Shown here: piece by piece, positions 7,684 through 16,518 of the stretch
Numbering within the stretch: the stretch's first letter is position 1
How the letters are laid out: each line of letters begins with the position of its first letter
DNA from: Clostridia bacterium
GTDB lineage: Bacteria > Bacillota > Clostridia > Christensenellales > Borkfalkiaceae
Direction of reading: 5' to 3'
Length of the DNA: 64,000 bases
Assembly: GCA_017465145.1 (NCBI GenBank)
Contig: JAFTWU010000001.1
Span: 1 to 64,000 of the forward strand
Position numbers and translations under genes: made by a program
The notes under the pieces: generated by a model
Databases searched by the model: none
What the model was told of the DNA's origin: nothing
Seen by the model: the letters and a program-made list of their open reading frames with translations, nothing else

Positions 7684-8829
7684 TTAATTTTTGGGTAGGT
7701 CTAAAATTTTAACTACCTTATCCGTGAAAGAAAGCCTTTCATCGTTCATTTTATTTGCAAATTTTATAGTGCTTTTAAATCTTTTTGGTCTTTTTATTAA
7801 TACGGTAAACCACTTAACAACCCAAAAGATAGGTAGTAAGAAAGGCGCCTTTCTCAATACGGGATACATAACACACATCGTTCTATAAGCGGGAAATAAT
7901 GTTTTAATAAGATACCTTGACTTTGCGCCCTTACTATTTTCACTTCTATTCGACGCTTTCAAAAAGGCGTTACTTTCCGCAAGCCCGTATGTGCCACTAT
8001 TAAATATAAATTTAGCAACCATATTCGTTTGTTCGGTATATTCTCCATTTCCAAACCAAACGTTTGCCAATTCTTCAATAGTATTTGCAAAAGTAACTAA
8101 ACCCATTTTAGCAAGTTCATTATTAACTTTTTCTCTATTTAACTCGGTGTTTTTTAAATAAAAATATACGTCTAAAACAGAGCGAATACCTATACCGCCC
8201 ATTAGAAAATGCTTGGCGTTATGAGCGACCATATATAAATAATAGTCTTCGTTGGTAAAATCGTATCGCGTGCCGTTTGAAGTTATAAGTTTATCCCATA
8301 CAACTTCAAAATAACTATAAAAAGAATATTTATATTCAAACAACGCGTTATGGTCTTCAATTAAAACGACGTCTTTTATCCAACCACCAACCGTTTCGTG
8401 TTCTATTTTTCTCTTAAAACCTAAGCTGTGAAAAATTTTTTCTATTTCATCAGCTTGATTAACTTTATACAAAAAGTCAACGTCGCAAGATGTTCGCATG
8501 TCTAAAGACGGGTATTTATGTCTTAATATCCAACCCTTCATAGGCATATATTCTATGCCGTTTTCATCAAACTTATCAAAAACTTGCTGTGCGTAATATT
8601 CTTGCAAGGTTTGTTGTCTAACTTCGGATAGGTATTGCTTTTCCGCTTCCTTTTTTACGTTTTCAGGAACTTTATCGCTATCCTTTACAGCAAGGTGGAA
8701 TATGCTTCCTAAAGAGTGACTATTTGCTACAAAAGAAAGCCTATCCCAATCGGTTACGTCGGGAAGTTCTGTTTTATTTATAAGCGAATTTATAACGGCA
8801 ACAAGCCTATCCCCTAACATTTGTTGCAT
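7684..8829 (-). CDS. Nucleotidyltransferase-fold protein of polysaccharide loci (NTP_transf_5 type)
   Basis: 381 residues. The central MPMKGWILRHKYP and SCDVDFLYKV (around 97-123) match the 'uncharacterised nucleotidyltransferase' family found in capsule and O-antigen clusters, where the D-V-D pair would bind metal. The C-terminal part contains a hydrophobic segment and several basic stretches (KRPKRFK). The substrate is unknown; some relatives are thought to transfer nucleotidyl or phosphoryl groups during sugar decoration. It is the last gene of the large operon, starting 6 bases after the epimerase stop codon, with no good ribosome site next to its ATG, so it probably depends on coupled translation. 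Confidence 0.7.
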   Translation of the reverse strand: MQQMLGDRLVAVINSLINKTELPDVTDWDRLSFVANSHSLGSIFHLAVKDSDKVPENVKKEAEKQYLSEVRQQTLQEYYAQQVFDKFDENGIEYMPMKGWILRHKYPSLDMRTSCDVDFLYKVNQADEIEKIFHSLGFKRKIEHETVGGWIKDVVLIEDHNALFEYKYSFYSYFEVVWDKLITSNGTRYDFTNEDYYLYMVAHNAKHFLMGGIGIRSVLDVYFYLKNTELNREKVNNELAKMGLVTFANTIEELANVWFGNGEYTEQTNMVAKFIFNSGTYGLAESNAFLKASNRSENSKGAKSRYLIKTLFPAYRTMCVMYPVLRKAPFLLPIFWVVKWFTVLIKRPKRFKSTIKFANKMNDERLSFTDKVVKILDLPKN

Positions 8830-8835
8830 AAAAAG

Positions 8836-10020
8836 TTAAAATTTTCTCCAAACCATTTTGTTAACGATACCCGTATAAGATTGAATAATTTTTACAACCT
8901 TAGTTGAAACGTTTTCTTCAACGTAATCGGGTACGGGTATGCCGTGATTACCATCTGCGTTTAGTTCAACTGCAGTAGCAACCGCTTGAACTAAAGAATT
9001 TTCGTCTATACCAGCAATTACAAAGCAAGCTTTATCAATCGCTTCTGGACGCTCTGTGCTAGTACGAATACATACCGCAGGGAACGGCTTTCCGATTGAC
9101 GTATAAAAACTGCTTTCTTCTGGCAACGTTCCGCTATCTGAAATAACCGCAAAAGCGTTATATTGAAGTTTATTATAGTCGTGGAAGCCCAAAGGTTCGT
9201 GCATAATTACGCGACTATCAAGCTTAAACCCACTATTTTCTAAACGTTTTTTACTTCTTGGGTGGCAACTGTATAAAATGGGCATATCGTATTTTTCTGC
9301 AATTTTATTAAGTGCCGTAAATAATGACAAGAAGTTCTTTTCCGTGTCGATATTTTCTTCTCTATGTGCTGATAATAGCATATATTTTTTAGGTTTTAAG
9401 CCAAGTTTTTGCAAAATATCGCTATTTTCAATATCTTTTAAGTTTGCTCTTAGCACTTCCGCCATGGGAGAGCCCGTAACGTAAGTTCTTTCTTTAGGTA
9501 AACCACAGTCGGCAAGATATCTGCGCGCATGTTCACTATACGCCATATTAACGTCACTAATAATGTCAACGATACGGCGGTTAGTTTCTTCTGGCAAGCA
9601 TTCGTCTTTACATCTATTGCCCGCTTCCATATGGAAAATAGGGATATGTAAACGCTTTGCGGGAATTGCAGATAAGCAACTGTTAGTGTCGCCCAAAATT
9701 AAAAGGGCGTCCGGTTTAATTTGTGCCATAAGCTTATAAGAGCAATTTATAATATTGCCAACCGTTGCGCCTAAATCGTCGCCTACGGCGTCCATATAAA
9801 CTTCGGGCGCATCAAGTTTTAAGTCCTTAAAGAACACACCGTTAAGGTTATAATCGTAGTTTTGACCGGTATGAGCCAAAACACAATCAAAATATTTACG
9901 GCATTTTTTAATCACTTCTGCAAGGCGGATAATTTCCGGTCTTGTACCTACGATAATAAGTAGTTTAAGTTTGCCATTATCTTTAAATTTCACGTTTGAA
10001 TAATCAGTTCTAATATCCAT
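8836..10020 (-). CDS. capG: Non-hydrolysing UDP-GlcNAc 2-epimerase family enzyme (CapG/FnlC type)
   Basis: 394 residues of the WecB-like epimerase fold. Visible landmarks are LLIIVGTRPEIIRL at the N-terminus, LAHTGQNYD, LILGDTNSCLSAI, HMEAGNRC, LLSAHREENI and SDSGTLPEESSF with the conserved glutamates that bind UDP. With CapE and CapF upstream it would carry out the last epimerisation giving UDP-N-acetyl-L-fucosamine, as Cap5G does in Staphylococcus aureus. On sequence alone it could also make UDP-ManNAc; the two adjacent genes decide for the FucNAc route. It begins 2 bases after the capF stop. Confidence 0.85.
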   Translation of the reverse strand: MDIRTDYSNVKFKDNGKLKLLIIVGTRPEIIRLAEVIKKCRKYFDCVLAHTGQNYDYNLNGVFFKDLKLDAPEVYMDAVGDDLGATVGNIINCSYKLMAQIKPDALLILGDTNSCLSAIPAKRLHIPIFHMEAGNRCKDECLPEETNRRIVDIISDVNMAYSEHARRYLADCGLPKERTYVTGSPMAEVLRANLKDIENSDILQKLGLKPKKYMLLSAHREENIDTEKNFLSLFTALNKIAEKYDMPILYSCHPRSKKRLENSGFKLDSRVIMHEPLGFHDYNKLQYNAFAVISDSGTLPEESSFYTSIGKPFPAVCIRTSTERPEAIDKACFVIAGIDENSLVQAVATAVELNADGNHGIPVPDYVEENVSTKVVKIIQSYTGIVNKMVWRKF

Positions 10021-10022
10021 GT

Positions 10023-11228
10023 TTATTTCTCCACAGGTTCAAAAAAAGTATCGGGGTGTGCGGGGTCAAAAGATTCGTTTGCCCACATAACCGTAACTAA
10101 ATCTTCAGTTTCAGATAAATTGATAATGTTATGAGTGTAGCCCGGCAACATATGTACCGCTTGAATTTTATCACCAGAAACGACAAATTCTAGCACTTCA
10201 TCGCTATCGACTTTGCGTTGTTGAATAAGCGCCTTGCCTTTAACTACGATAAAAAATTCCCATTTACTATGGTGCCAATGTTGACCTTTGGTAATACCGG
10301 GTTTACTTATGTTTATAGAAACTTGTCCGCACTTTTCCGTTTTTAATAGTTCGGTAAAACTACCGCGGGCATCTTCGTTCATTTTTAAGTCAAAAATTGC
10401 TTTTTCTTTCGGCAGATAAGATAAATAAGTTGAATAGAGCTTTTTAGCAAAACTGCCGTTTGGAATTTCTGGGATAATCAACGTGTTTGGCTGACTTGCA
10501 AATTTTTCAAGCAAGTTTACTATTTCGCCAAGCGTTACCTTGTGCGTTATAGGAACGAAATAATATTTACCGTCTTCTTTTTCGATAGGGGTTAAACCGT
10601 CATATTCACAGCGGTGCGCCTTTCCCTCTAAAAGGTCTAGCATTTCAGCAACTAAATCGTCTATATATAAAAGTTCAAGCTCAATTTTAGGGTCGGTTAC
10701 CGTTATCGGCAAGCCGTTTGCCGTGTTATAACAAAAGGTAGCAACAGCGCTGTTATAGTTAGGACGGCACCATTTACCAAACAAGTTTGGAAAACGATAT
10801 ACGCATACTTTTGCGCCCGATTTTTTAGCGTAGTCAAAGAAAAGTTCTTCGCCCGCCTTTTTGCTTTTGCCGTATTCCCCTTCTGCATATCTTCCGATAA
10901 GAGTTGCTTGAATAGATGAAGACAACATCACAGGACATTTATTGCCGAATTTTTCTAACGTATTAAGAAGGGTTGATGCAAAACCAAAGTTGCCTTGCAT
11001 AAATTCTTCTTGCGTTTTAGGGCGGTTTACACCAGCAAGGTTAAACACGAAATCTGCTTTAGCGCAATATTCTTCTAATTCTTGCGCCGTGCTATCTATA
11101 TCGTATTCAAAAACGTTTTCAATTTTTAAGTTTGGGCGGGTTTTGTCTTTGCCGTCTTTAATATTATAAAGAGACGCCACAAGGTTTTTACCAACGAAAC
11201 CCTTTGCCCCAGTTATTAAAATATTCAT
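10023..11228 (-). CDS. capF: Bifunctional reductase/epimerase with C-terminal cupin (CapF/FnlB type)
   Basis: 401 residues. The N-terminal domain is a short-chain dehydrogenase with the NAD(P) motif GAKGFVGKNL. The C-terminal cupin (about 285-398) has KGQHWHHSKWEFFIV, with the histidines and glutamate that bind zinc in Cap5F. In S. aureus the cupin half epimerises the 3-position and the SDR half reduces the keto-sugar to UDP-L-6-deoxytalosamine intermediates. The arrangement capE-capF-capG in one direction with gaps of 2 to 14 bases matches the UDP-L-FucNAc cassette. The product would be used by one of the glycosyltransferases of this operon. Confidence 0.88.
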   Translation of the reverse strand: MNILITGAKGFVGKNLVASLYNIKDGKDKTRPNLKIENVFEYDIDSTAQELEEYCAKADFVFNLAGVNRPKTQEEFMQGNFGFASTLLNTLEKFGNKCPVMLSSSIQATLIGRYAEGEYGKSKKAGEELFFDYAKKSGAKVCVYRFPNLFGKWCRPNYNSAVATFCYNTANGLPITVTDPKIELELLYIDDLVAEMLDLLEGKAHRCEYDGLTPIEKEDGKYYFVPITHKVTLGEIVNLLEKFASQPNTLIIPEIPNGSFAKKLYSTYLSYLPKEKAIFDLKMNEDARGSFTELLKTEKCGQVSINISKPGITKGQHWHHSKWEFFIVVKGKALIQQRKVDSDEVLEFVVSGDKIQAVHMLPGYTHNIINLSETEDLVTVMWANESFDPAHPDTFFEPVEK

Positions 11229-11242
11229 AAAATTTTCTTAAA

Positions 11243-12280
11243 TTATTTTGCTAATTCGTCTTGGATATATTGTAAAGATGCAATTTTAGCCTTGGTTTGT
11301 TCAACCGTTAAAAGTTCGGTGTTGTTTGAATTAAATTCGGTAAGAGTGTTTCTTTCAACGTCCCCACGATTAAAATATTTATCGTAGTTAAGACCACGCT
11401 TATCACAAGGAACGCGATAGAAATTGCCAAGGTCGATAGCGTTAGCGCATTCTTCGTTAGTTAAAAGCGTTTCGTACATTTTTTCACCGTGTCGAATACC
11501 GATTACCTTTATATCTTCTTTATTTCCACCAAATAGTTCACAAACGGCTTCTGCTTGGGTTTGAATAGTGCAAGCAGGCGCTTTTTGAACCAAAATATCA
11601 CCGTTTTCGCCATTTTCAAAGGCAAATAATACTAGGTCAACCGCTTCTTCTAAAGACATAATAAAACGCGTCATATTGGGGTCGGTTAAGGTAATAGGCT
11701 TATTTTGTCTTATTTGTTCTATCCAAAGGGGTATTACACTACCACGACTACACATAACGTTGCCGTAACGAGTGCAACAAATTTTGGTTTTAGCGGGGTC
11801 TACGGTGCGGGCTTTAGCAACAACAACCTTTTCCATCATTGCCTTGCTTGTACCCATTGCGTTTACGGGATATGCAGCCTTGTCCGTTGACAAACAAACG
11901 ATGTTTTTAACACCCGCTTCGATAGCCGCAGTTAAAACGTTTTCAGTACCTAAAACGTTGGTTTTTACCGCTTCTATTGGGAAAAATTCGCAAGAAGGAA
12001 CTTGTTTTAATGCTGCAGCGTGGAATATGTAATCTACACCGTGCATAGCGTTCTTTACCGACGCGATATCACGCACGTCACCGATATAGAATTTAATCTT
12101 TTCAGCAACTTCGGGCATTTTAGCCTGAAATTCGTGGCGCATATCGTCCTGCTTTTTTTCATCGCGTGAAAAAATGCGAATTTCACCGATATCGGTTTTC
12201 AAAAAGCGATTTAGCACGGCGTTACCAAAACTGCCCGTACCACCTGTAATAAGCAACGTTTTTCCTGTAAATGAACTCAT
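11243..12280 (-). CDS. capE: UDP-GlcNAc 4,6-dehydratase/5-epimerase (CapE/FnlA type)
   Basis: 345 residues, the short soluble form of the polysaccharide-synthesis dehydratases (no membrane N-terminus). It has the Rossmann motif ITGGTGSFGNAVL. It also has a FSRDEKKQDDMRHEF segment typical of CapE/FnlA/PseB and the catalytic region LSTDKAAYPVNAMGTSKAMME, where the SDR tyrosine is replaced by methionine as in this family. It would convert UDP-GlcNAc to the 4-keto-6-deoxy sugar entering the FucNAc branch. It might also supply a 4-keto sugar to the PglE-like aminotransferase of the same operon, but the stereochemistry cannot be decided from sequence. Confidence 0.88.
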   Translation of the reverse strand: MSSFTGKTLLITGGTGSFGNAVLNRFLKTDIGEIRIFSRDEKKQDDMRHEFQAKMPEVAEKIKFYIGDVRDIASVKNAMHGVDYIFHAAALKQVPSCEFFPIEAVKTNVLGTENVLTAAIEAGVKNIVCLSTDKAAYPVNAMGTSKAMMEKVVVAKARTVDPAKTKICCTRYGNVMCSRGSVIPLWIEQIRQNKPITLTDPNMTRFIMSLEEAVDLVLFAFENGENGDILVQKAPACTIQTQAEAVCELFGGNKEDIKVIGIRHGEKMYETLLTNEECANAIDLGNFYRVPCDKRGLNYDKYFNRGDVERNTLTEFNSNNTELLTVEQTKAKIASLQYIQDELAK

Positions 12281-12303
12281 TTTATTACTCCCTAAAATTA
12301 AAT

Positions 12304-12915
12304 TTATATAAGTTTTAGTATGTTTTTTTCTAATAATTCAACGTCTTTGCAACTAAAGTTACCACCAATTATAAAATCGGCATATTTTTTTGTAGGTTCC
12401 ACGTATTTATCGTGCATTGGTTTTACAGTAGATAAATATTGTTCTATAACTTCGTTAACCGTTCTACCTCGCTCACATACGTCACGTTTTAAACGGCGCA
12501 AAATACGTTCATCAGCATCAAGGTCAACGAATATTTTCACGTCCATTAAGTCGCGCAAACGCTTATCGTGAAAAGTTAGAATTCCATCTATTATGATTAC
12601 TTTATCCGCCTTTACCGTTCTCGATTTTTCACTTCTTGTATGTAAGGCATAATCGTAAATAGGTAGTTGAACGTCATCTCCCCTCTTAAGTGCTTTAATA
12701 TGTTCTATTAATCGAGCAATATCTAAAGCGGAAGGATGGTCATAATTAAGTTTTTTTCTTTCTTCTAGTGGCATATCGTCGCGCGGAAGATAATAATCGT
12801 CAAAATTAATTACTAAAGTGTTTCCGTTAAAAACTTGCTGAAGTTTTTTTGTAAGCGTAGATTTTCCAGAACCACTACCGCCAGCGATACCAATTACTTT
12901 TATACTTTTTTGCAT
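12304..12915 (-). CDS. Uridine-kinase-like P-loop kinase
   Basis: 203 residues, the size of uridine kinase. The P-loop is IGIAGGSGSGKST near residues 8-19. NFDDYYLPRD follows, and a later IIIDGILTF holds the Walker B-like region. The family phosphorylates uridine or cytidine to the monophosphate. A gene in the middle of a polysaccharide operon, between sugar-nucleotide genes and a glycosyltransferase, may supply UTP or act on another small hydroxyl compound; relatives recur in capsule loci. Function beyond the kinase fold is inference. Confidence 0.75.
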   Translation of the reverse strand: MQKSIKVIGIAGGSGSGKSTLTKKLQQVFNGNTLVINFDDYYLPRDDMPLEERKKLNYDHPSALDIARLIEHIKALKRGDDVQLPIYDYALHTRSEKSRTVKADKVIIIDGILTFHDKRLRDLMDVKIFVDLDADERILRRLKRDVCERGRTVNEVIEQYLSTVKPMHDKYVEPTKKYADFIIGGNFSCKDVELLEKNILKLI

Positions 12916-12938
12916 TAAAACCTGTATAATTAAATCAA

Positions 12939-14069
12939 TTAGTTAAACAATTCGCATATAGCTTGCGTAAGTTTATTTTTATTAAAAAATTCTTTTCTTT
13001 CCCCAACTATTGACCTGTACTTATCCATAATTTCAGGATTATCTATTACGTTACTCAATATATCAAATAACGCTTCCTCCGAATTCTCAATAATCTTACC
13101 ATACTTCCCATTGTCCAACACTTCCCTCATACCAAAACAGTCAGTAACAATTGCTGGAATCTCTAATATGATTGATTCAATAAGCGTCATACTAAGCCCT
13201 TCGGCATATGAAACCTGTAAAAAAACATCAGCATGCTTTAAAAATTTATATGGATTTTCTTGATTACCTAATAAAGAAACGTATTCTTCCAAATTGTAAT
13301 TACTTAATAATTCTTTTACTTTTTGATACTCTGAACCTGCTCCAATAATCGTTATATGGAAATGCCTACCCGAAAGAACTAATTGTTTGGCAACTTTAAG
13401 TAGTCTTGGATATGCTTTTTCAACACGCATATTCCCAATACAAATAAAATTTAAGACACTACTATTAAAGGAATAGTTGCACTCTTGATTTGATTCTAAG
13501 ATAATGCGTTCATCATCTATAACGTTATAACAAACAACTACTTTCCCATCAAAATCTGAACTAAATTTTTCACATAGCCCCTTTTGAACGGCATTTGAAA
13601 CGCACACAATCTTGTCAAAAGTAAGATAGGTTTCTTTATGATGATTTAAACTTTTATAGACGTTATTTGAACAAAATAACGTACGAAAGTCAGTATGTAC
13701 CCACGCAATCTTTTTTGTTTTACGATTTTTGCATCCTGATACCAAAAACGTGCAAAGACCTTCTAAAAAAGCTACTGCGTAATCATAATCATCATCTAGG
13801 TAACGTTTATATATCCAATTTGGCGAAACGATTTTTCTTACAAGGTATGTAAAAGTCCTTTCCAAAAACTTATTTCTTGTTTTAATGATACTTTTAATTT
13901 TTACATTATCTTTTATTTTACCTTTAAGATCTAACTTGTTATATATCGTTGCAATCGTTATATCGAATCTGTTTGGGTCCATACTATTCACCAATTCGAT
14001 AAGAGATCTTTGAGCCCCTCCAATTTTTAGGTTGTGGATTAAGAATAATATTTTCTTTTTTTTCATCAA
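12939..14069 (-). CDS. Glycosyltransferase family 4, first of four in the operon
   Basis: 376 residues with a GT-B fold. The donor-side motif YAEGLSMTLIESIILE contains the EX7E pair of GT4 enzymes near residue 300. The N-terminus has the Gly-rich loop IGGAQRSLIEL. It would add one sugar of the repeat unit to the undecaprenyl-linked acceptor on the cytoplasmic face of the membrane. It overlaps the flippase gene by 4 bases (ATGA). By eye this gene and the flippase are more AT-rich than the sugar-nucleotide genes, as is common for the serotype-specific part of such loci. Sugar specificity is unknown. Confidence 0.82.
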   Translation of the reverse strand: MMKKKKILFLIHNLKIGGAQRSLIELVNSMDPNRFDITIATIYNKLDLKGKIKDNVKIKSIIKTRNKFLERTFTYLVRKIVSPNWIYKRYLDDDYDYAVAFLEGLCTFLVSGCKNRKTKKIAWVHTDFRTLFCSNNVYKSLNHHKETYLTFDKIVCVSNAVQKGLCEKFSSDFDGKVVVCYNVIDDERIILESNQECNYSFNSSVLNFICIGNMRVEKAYPRLLKVAKQLVLSGRHFHITIIGAGSEYQKVKELLSNYNLEEYVSLLGNQENPYKFLKHADVFLQVSYAEGLSMTLIESIILEIPAIVTDCFGMREVLDNGKYGKIIENSEEALFDILSNVIDNPEIMDKYRSIVGERKEFFNKNKLTQAICELFN

Positions 14070-15511
14070 TTTTTCTCCTGCTTTTTCTTTTTATTAAAAA
14101 ACAAGCTAACGAAAAGCTTAAAAATGGCTATTAAATCTTTATTTGCCACGAGCAGTGTCACCACAAGCAGTAGTATAGACGTCGCGATATCCCAATATAG
14201 TGACGTCAAGAACATTGACATAACTGAAGCTATAATACTACTAATCAATATTATAAAACTTTTCCATTCGGAATTTCCAGTATTGTAGTAGTGTATACCA
14301 AGAATCATCCTATAACCCCTGCTAACAACTATGCTTGATAATGATGAAATTCCTATACCTATCAATCCAAGTCTTGGAATTAGTAAATAGCTCAATCCTA
14401 CTGAAATAATGATTTGAATTATGGGTGAAATTAGATGGTGTATAGATTTTTTCTTGATATTAACACCAACCCCGTAAATAACTGTAATAAAATTAATACA
14501 TCCACCTAAAAAAATTGCAGGAGCTATAATATTTGCATTGTAGTATGCTCTGTTTAGTAATAGAATTAACCATCTTCTCAATAATATAACAAACGCAATA
14601 CCAATTGCCAAAAGAACCGTAAGGCTTAAACCCCAAGTGTGTATCATTGGTTTGAGTTTGTCTGGCTTGTCTATGTTTTTATAAATAATGGGATTCCATA
14701 TATTGTCTACTGTATTTAGAATCATTAGAGCAACAGTTTGAAATATAGAAGTTGCGGTAAATATACCTAAAATTTCCCAGCCCGCTAAAGAACGAATTAT
14801 AATTTTTTCCACTATTGGAATAAGTAAAACCAATACGTTATTTAACATTATAGGGAAGCCGTATCTAAATAGCCCCCTATCCGTTGTTCTGCCGGATATA
14901 TGCGGTACAGCGTTAAACACCTTTACAATAACAAAAATGTTTATCAAAATTGATGCAAGACCACCTATTGCAAATGATAATAAAACCGCTTCAAAAGATA
15001 TGTCTTTTATTAAAAAGAACAATACGACAAGAAGAATTATAAAGCCTGACCTCGCAACAATATTAGACAAGATATAGTTGCCTGCACGTTCTTCCATTCT
15101 AGCCGTTAATTGACTAAATCTATGAACAAAAGAAAATAATATGTAAAAGAACATTATAATAATTGTCTTATAGGCTAATTTTTCACCAAACACAAGCGTT
15201 AATAAACTACGTGATGGTTCAAACAAAACAATCGAAAAAATTCCTAGCACGATAAGTGGATATTTAACGCACGTCCACATAAATTTCTTTTGCGTCATAC
15301 CGTGTTCATAATAAAACCTTGTATATGAAGCATCATATCCAAATGATATAAGGGTAATAACAGCCGTTGTAAACGTTGAAAATAGGCCATACATAGCATA
15401 AACTTGCGAATCAAGAATATGCGTTAACAACATAGAATTCGCAAAACCAAGCAAAGCCATTATAACTGTTCCAGCAAAATATATCGCCGTATTTTTAGCA
15501 GTTTTATTCAA
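14066..15511 (-). CDS. wzx: Polysaccharide flippase (Wzx/MATE-like)
   Basis: 481 residues with about 12 to 14 hydrophobic segments spread over the whole length and a basic C-terminal tail (NKKKKQEKN). The first helix and loop (AGTVIMALLGFANSMLLTHIL) and the pattern of paired helices fit the oligosaccharide flippase family that moves lipid-linked repeat units to the outer face of the membrane. It follows the nucleotidyltransferase-like gene and overlaps the next glycosyltransferase by 4 bases. No other flippase lies in the window, and the polymerase candidate is at 17652-18836, so the operon looks like a Wzx/Wzy-type system. Confidence 0.85.
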   Translation of the reverse strand: MNKTAKNTAIYFAGTVIMALLGFANSMLLTHILDSQVYAMYGLFSTFTTAVITLISFGYDASYTRFYYEHGMTQKKFMWTCVKYPLIVLGIFSIVLFEPSRSLLTLVFGEKLAYKTIIIMFFYILFSFVHRFSQLTARMEERAGNYILSNIVARSGFIILLVVLFFLIKDISFEAVLLSFAIGGLASILINIFVIVKVFNAVPHISGRTTDRGLFRYGFPIMLNNVLVLLIPIVEKIIIRSLAGWEILGIFTATSIFQTVALMILNTVDNIWNPIIYKNIDKPDKLKPMIHTWGLSLTVLLAIGIAFVILLRRWLILLLNRAYYNANIIAPAIFLGGCINFITVIYGVGVNIKKKSIHHLISPIIQIIISVGLSYLLIPRLGLIGIGISSLSSIVVSRGYRMILGIHYYNTGNSEWKSFIILISSIIASVMSMFLTSLYWDIATSILLLVVTLLVANKDLIAIFKLFVSLFFNKKKKQEKN

Positions 15512-15529
15512 AATAGTTACCTTCTTTAA

Positions 15530-16516
15530 TTAAACAAGAGGATAGCCGTTAAGCACCAAGTTGTTTTTTAATTGTTTTTTCGTTAAATCTTTGCCAAGCT
15601 TAAAACTTGAAATTAAACTTTTTAGATGGCGAATAGGCATGCAAAACTTTTTATATTTTATAGCACGTTTAATAATGCCTAATCTTCTTCTTGTAATATT
15701 TTTAGCGTTTGCCTTAAAATTGCTAAACTTTAACTTGAAAGACTTTAATAACGATTCAACTAGCGTTATAAATATATTTTCCATCTCTTCAACGGTGAAG
15801 TTGTATTTGCAATCACCACCAATTTTAACTGATAAGCAATAGTTGAAATAATTTTTTATTTTATTATCTATCGGCAACGTTTCAACTAAAGCGCAACGTT
15901 TTGCAAATCCACTTTCTAGGATACCGTGTTCGACCAGCAAAACTGTCATTAAATCTAAAGAATTTTTCGCTAAAGAATATTTATATTGTTCTATGTTGCC
16001 CGCTTTCTTTTGGGGAAAGCCGTAATACATAACGGAAAAAACTCTGTGAGTTAATATATCCCTTATATCATATAAATTGATATTATCTAACGTAATTTTG
16101 GGCATTAACTCTTTAACGTCTTTACCAACCACCGTCTTTCCCATTTTAATAGCGTCAAACGTTAATAGCTTTTTCTCTAGTCTAGGAAGATTATCTAATA
16201 AAATATAGGAATTATCAACGTGGAAAAAGGTTGAAATATTATCTGCAAATACTTCTTTAGCATATTCTTGACAATAATTTTCAAACTTGGATAAATCGCT
16301 TAAACCTTGTGGATAAAAAACAAAAGTTTCTATATCGCTAATCAAAACAGTTTTTCCGTCTTGAATTATCCAAGAGCCTTCACCCCTTGATAAACTACCT
16401 AAAAGCATTACCGATAGTTTACCTTGATAGTTATCGTCGTTAAATTTATTTAAACCGTCAAAAAAAGCCGAAACCTTTTCCTCTAGTTCTTTATTAACAT
16501 TATAAAAATAAGCCAT
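15530..16516 (-). CDS. Nucleotidyltransferase-like protein of unknown role
   Basis: 328 residues. LLGSLSRGEGSW (about 38-49) followed by LISDIETFVFY (59-69) matches the GS-x-RGE...D-x-E pattern of minimal nucleotidyltransferases (DNA polymerase beta fold). The rest is helical, and the C-terminal third is rich in lysine and arginine. No exact family can be named. It starts two bases after the stop of the alkaline-phosphatase-fold gene, so the two may act together in adding or removing a phosphate-linked group. The second acidic position is Glu rather than Asp, which is tolerated in this fold. Confidence 0.55.
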   Translation of the reverse strand: MAYFYNVNKELEEKVSAFFDGLNKFNDDNYQGKLSVMLLGSLSRGEGSWIIQDGKTVLISDIETFVFYPQGLSDLSKFENYCQEYAKEVFADNISTFFHVDNSYILLDNLPRLEKKLLTFDAIKMGKTVVGKDVKELMPKITLDNINLYDIRDILTHRVFSVMYYGFPQKKAGNIEQYKYSLAKNSLDLMTVLLVEHGILESGFAKRCALVETLPIDNKIKNYFNYCLSVKIGGDCKYNFTVEEMENIFITLVESLLKSFKLKFSNFKANAKNITRRRLGIIKRAIKYKKFCMPIRHLKSLISSFKLGKDLTKKQLKNNLVLNGYPLV

Positions 16517-16518
16517 AA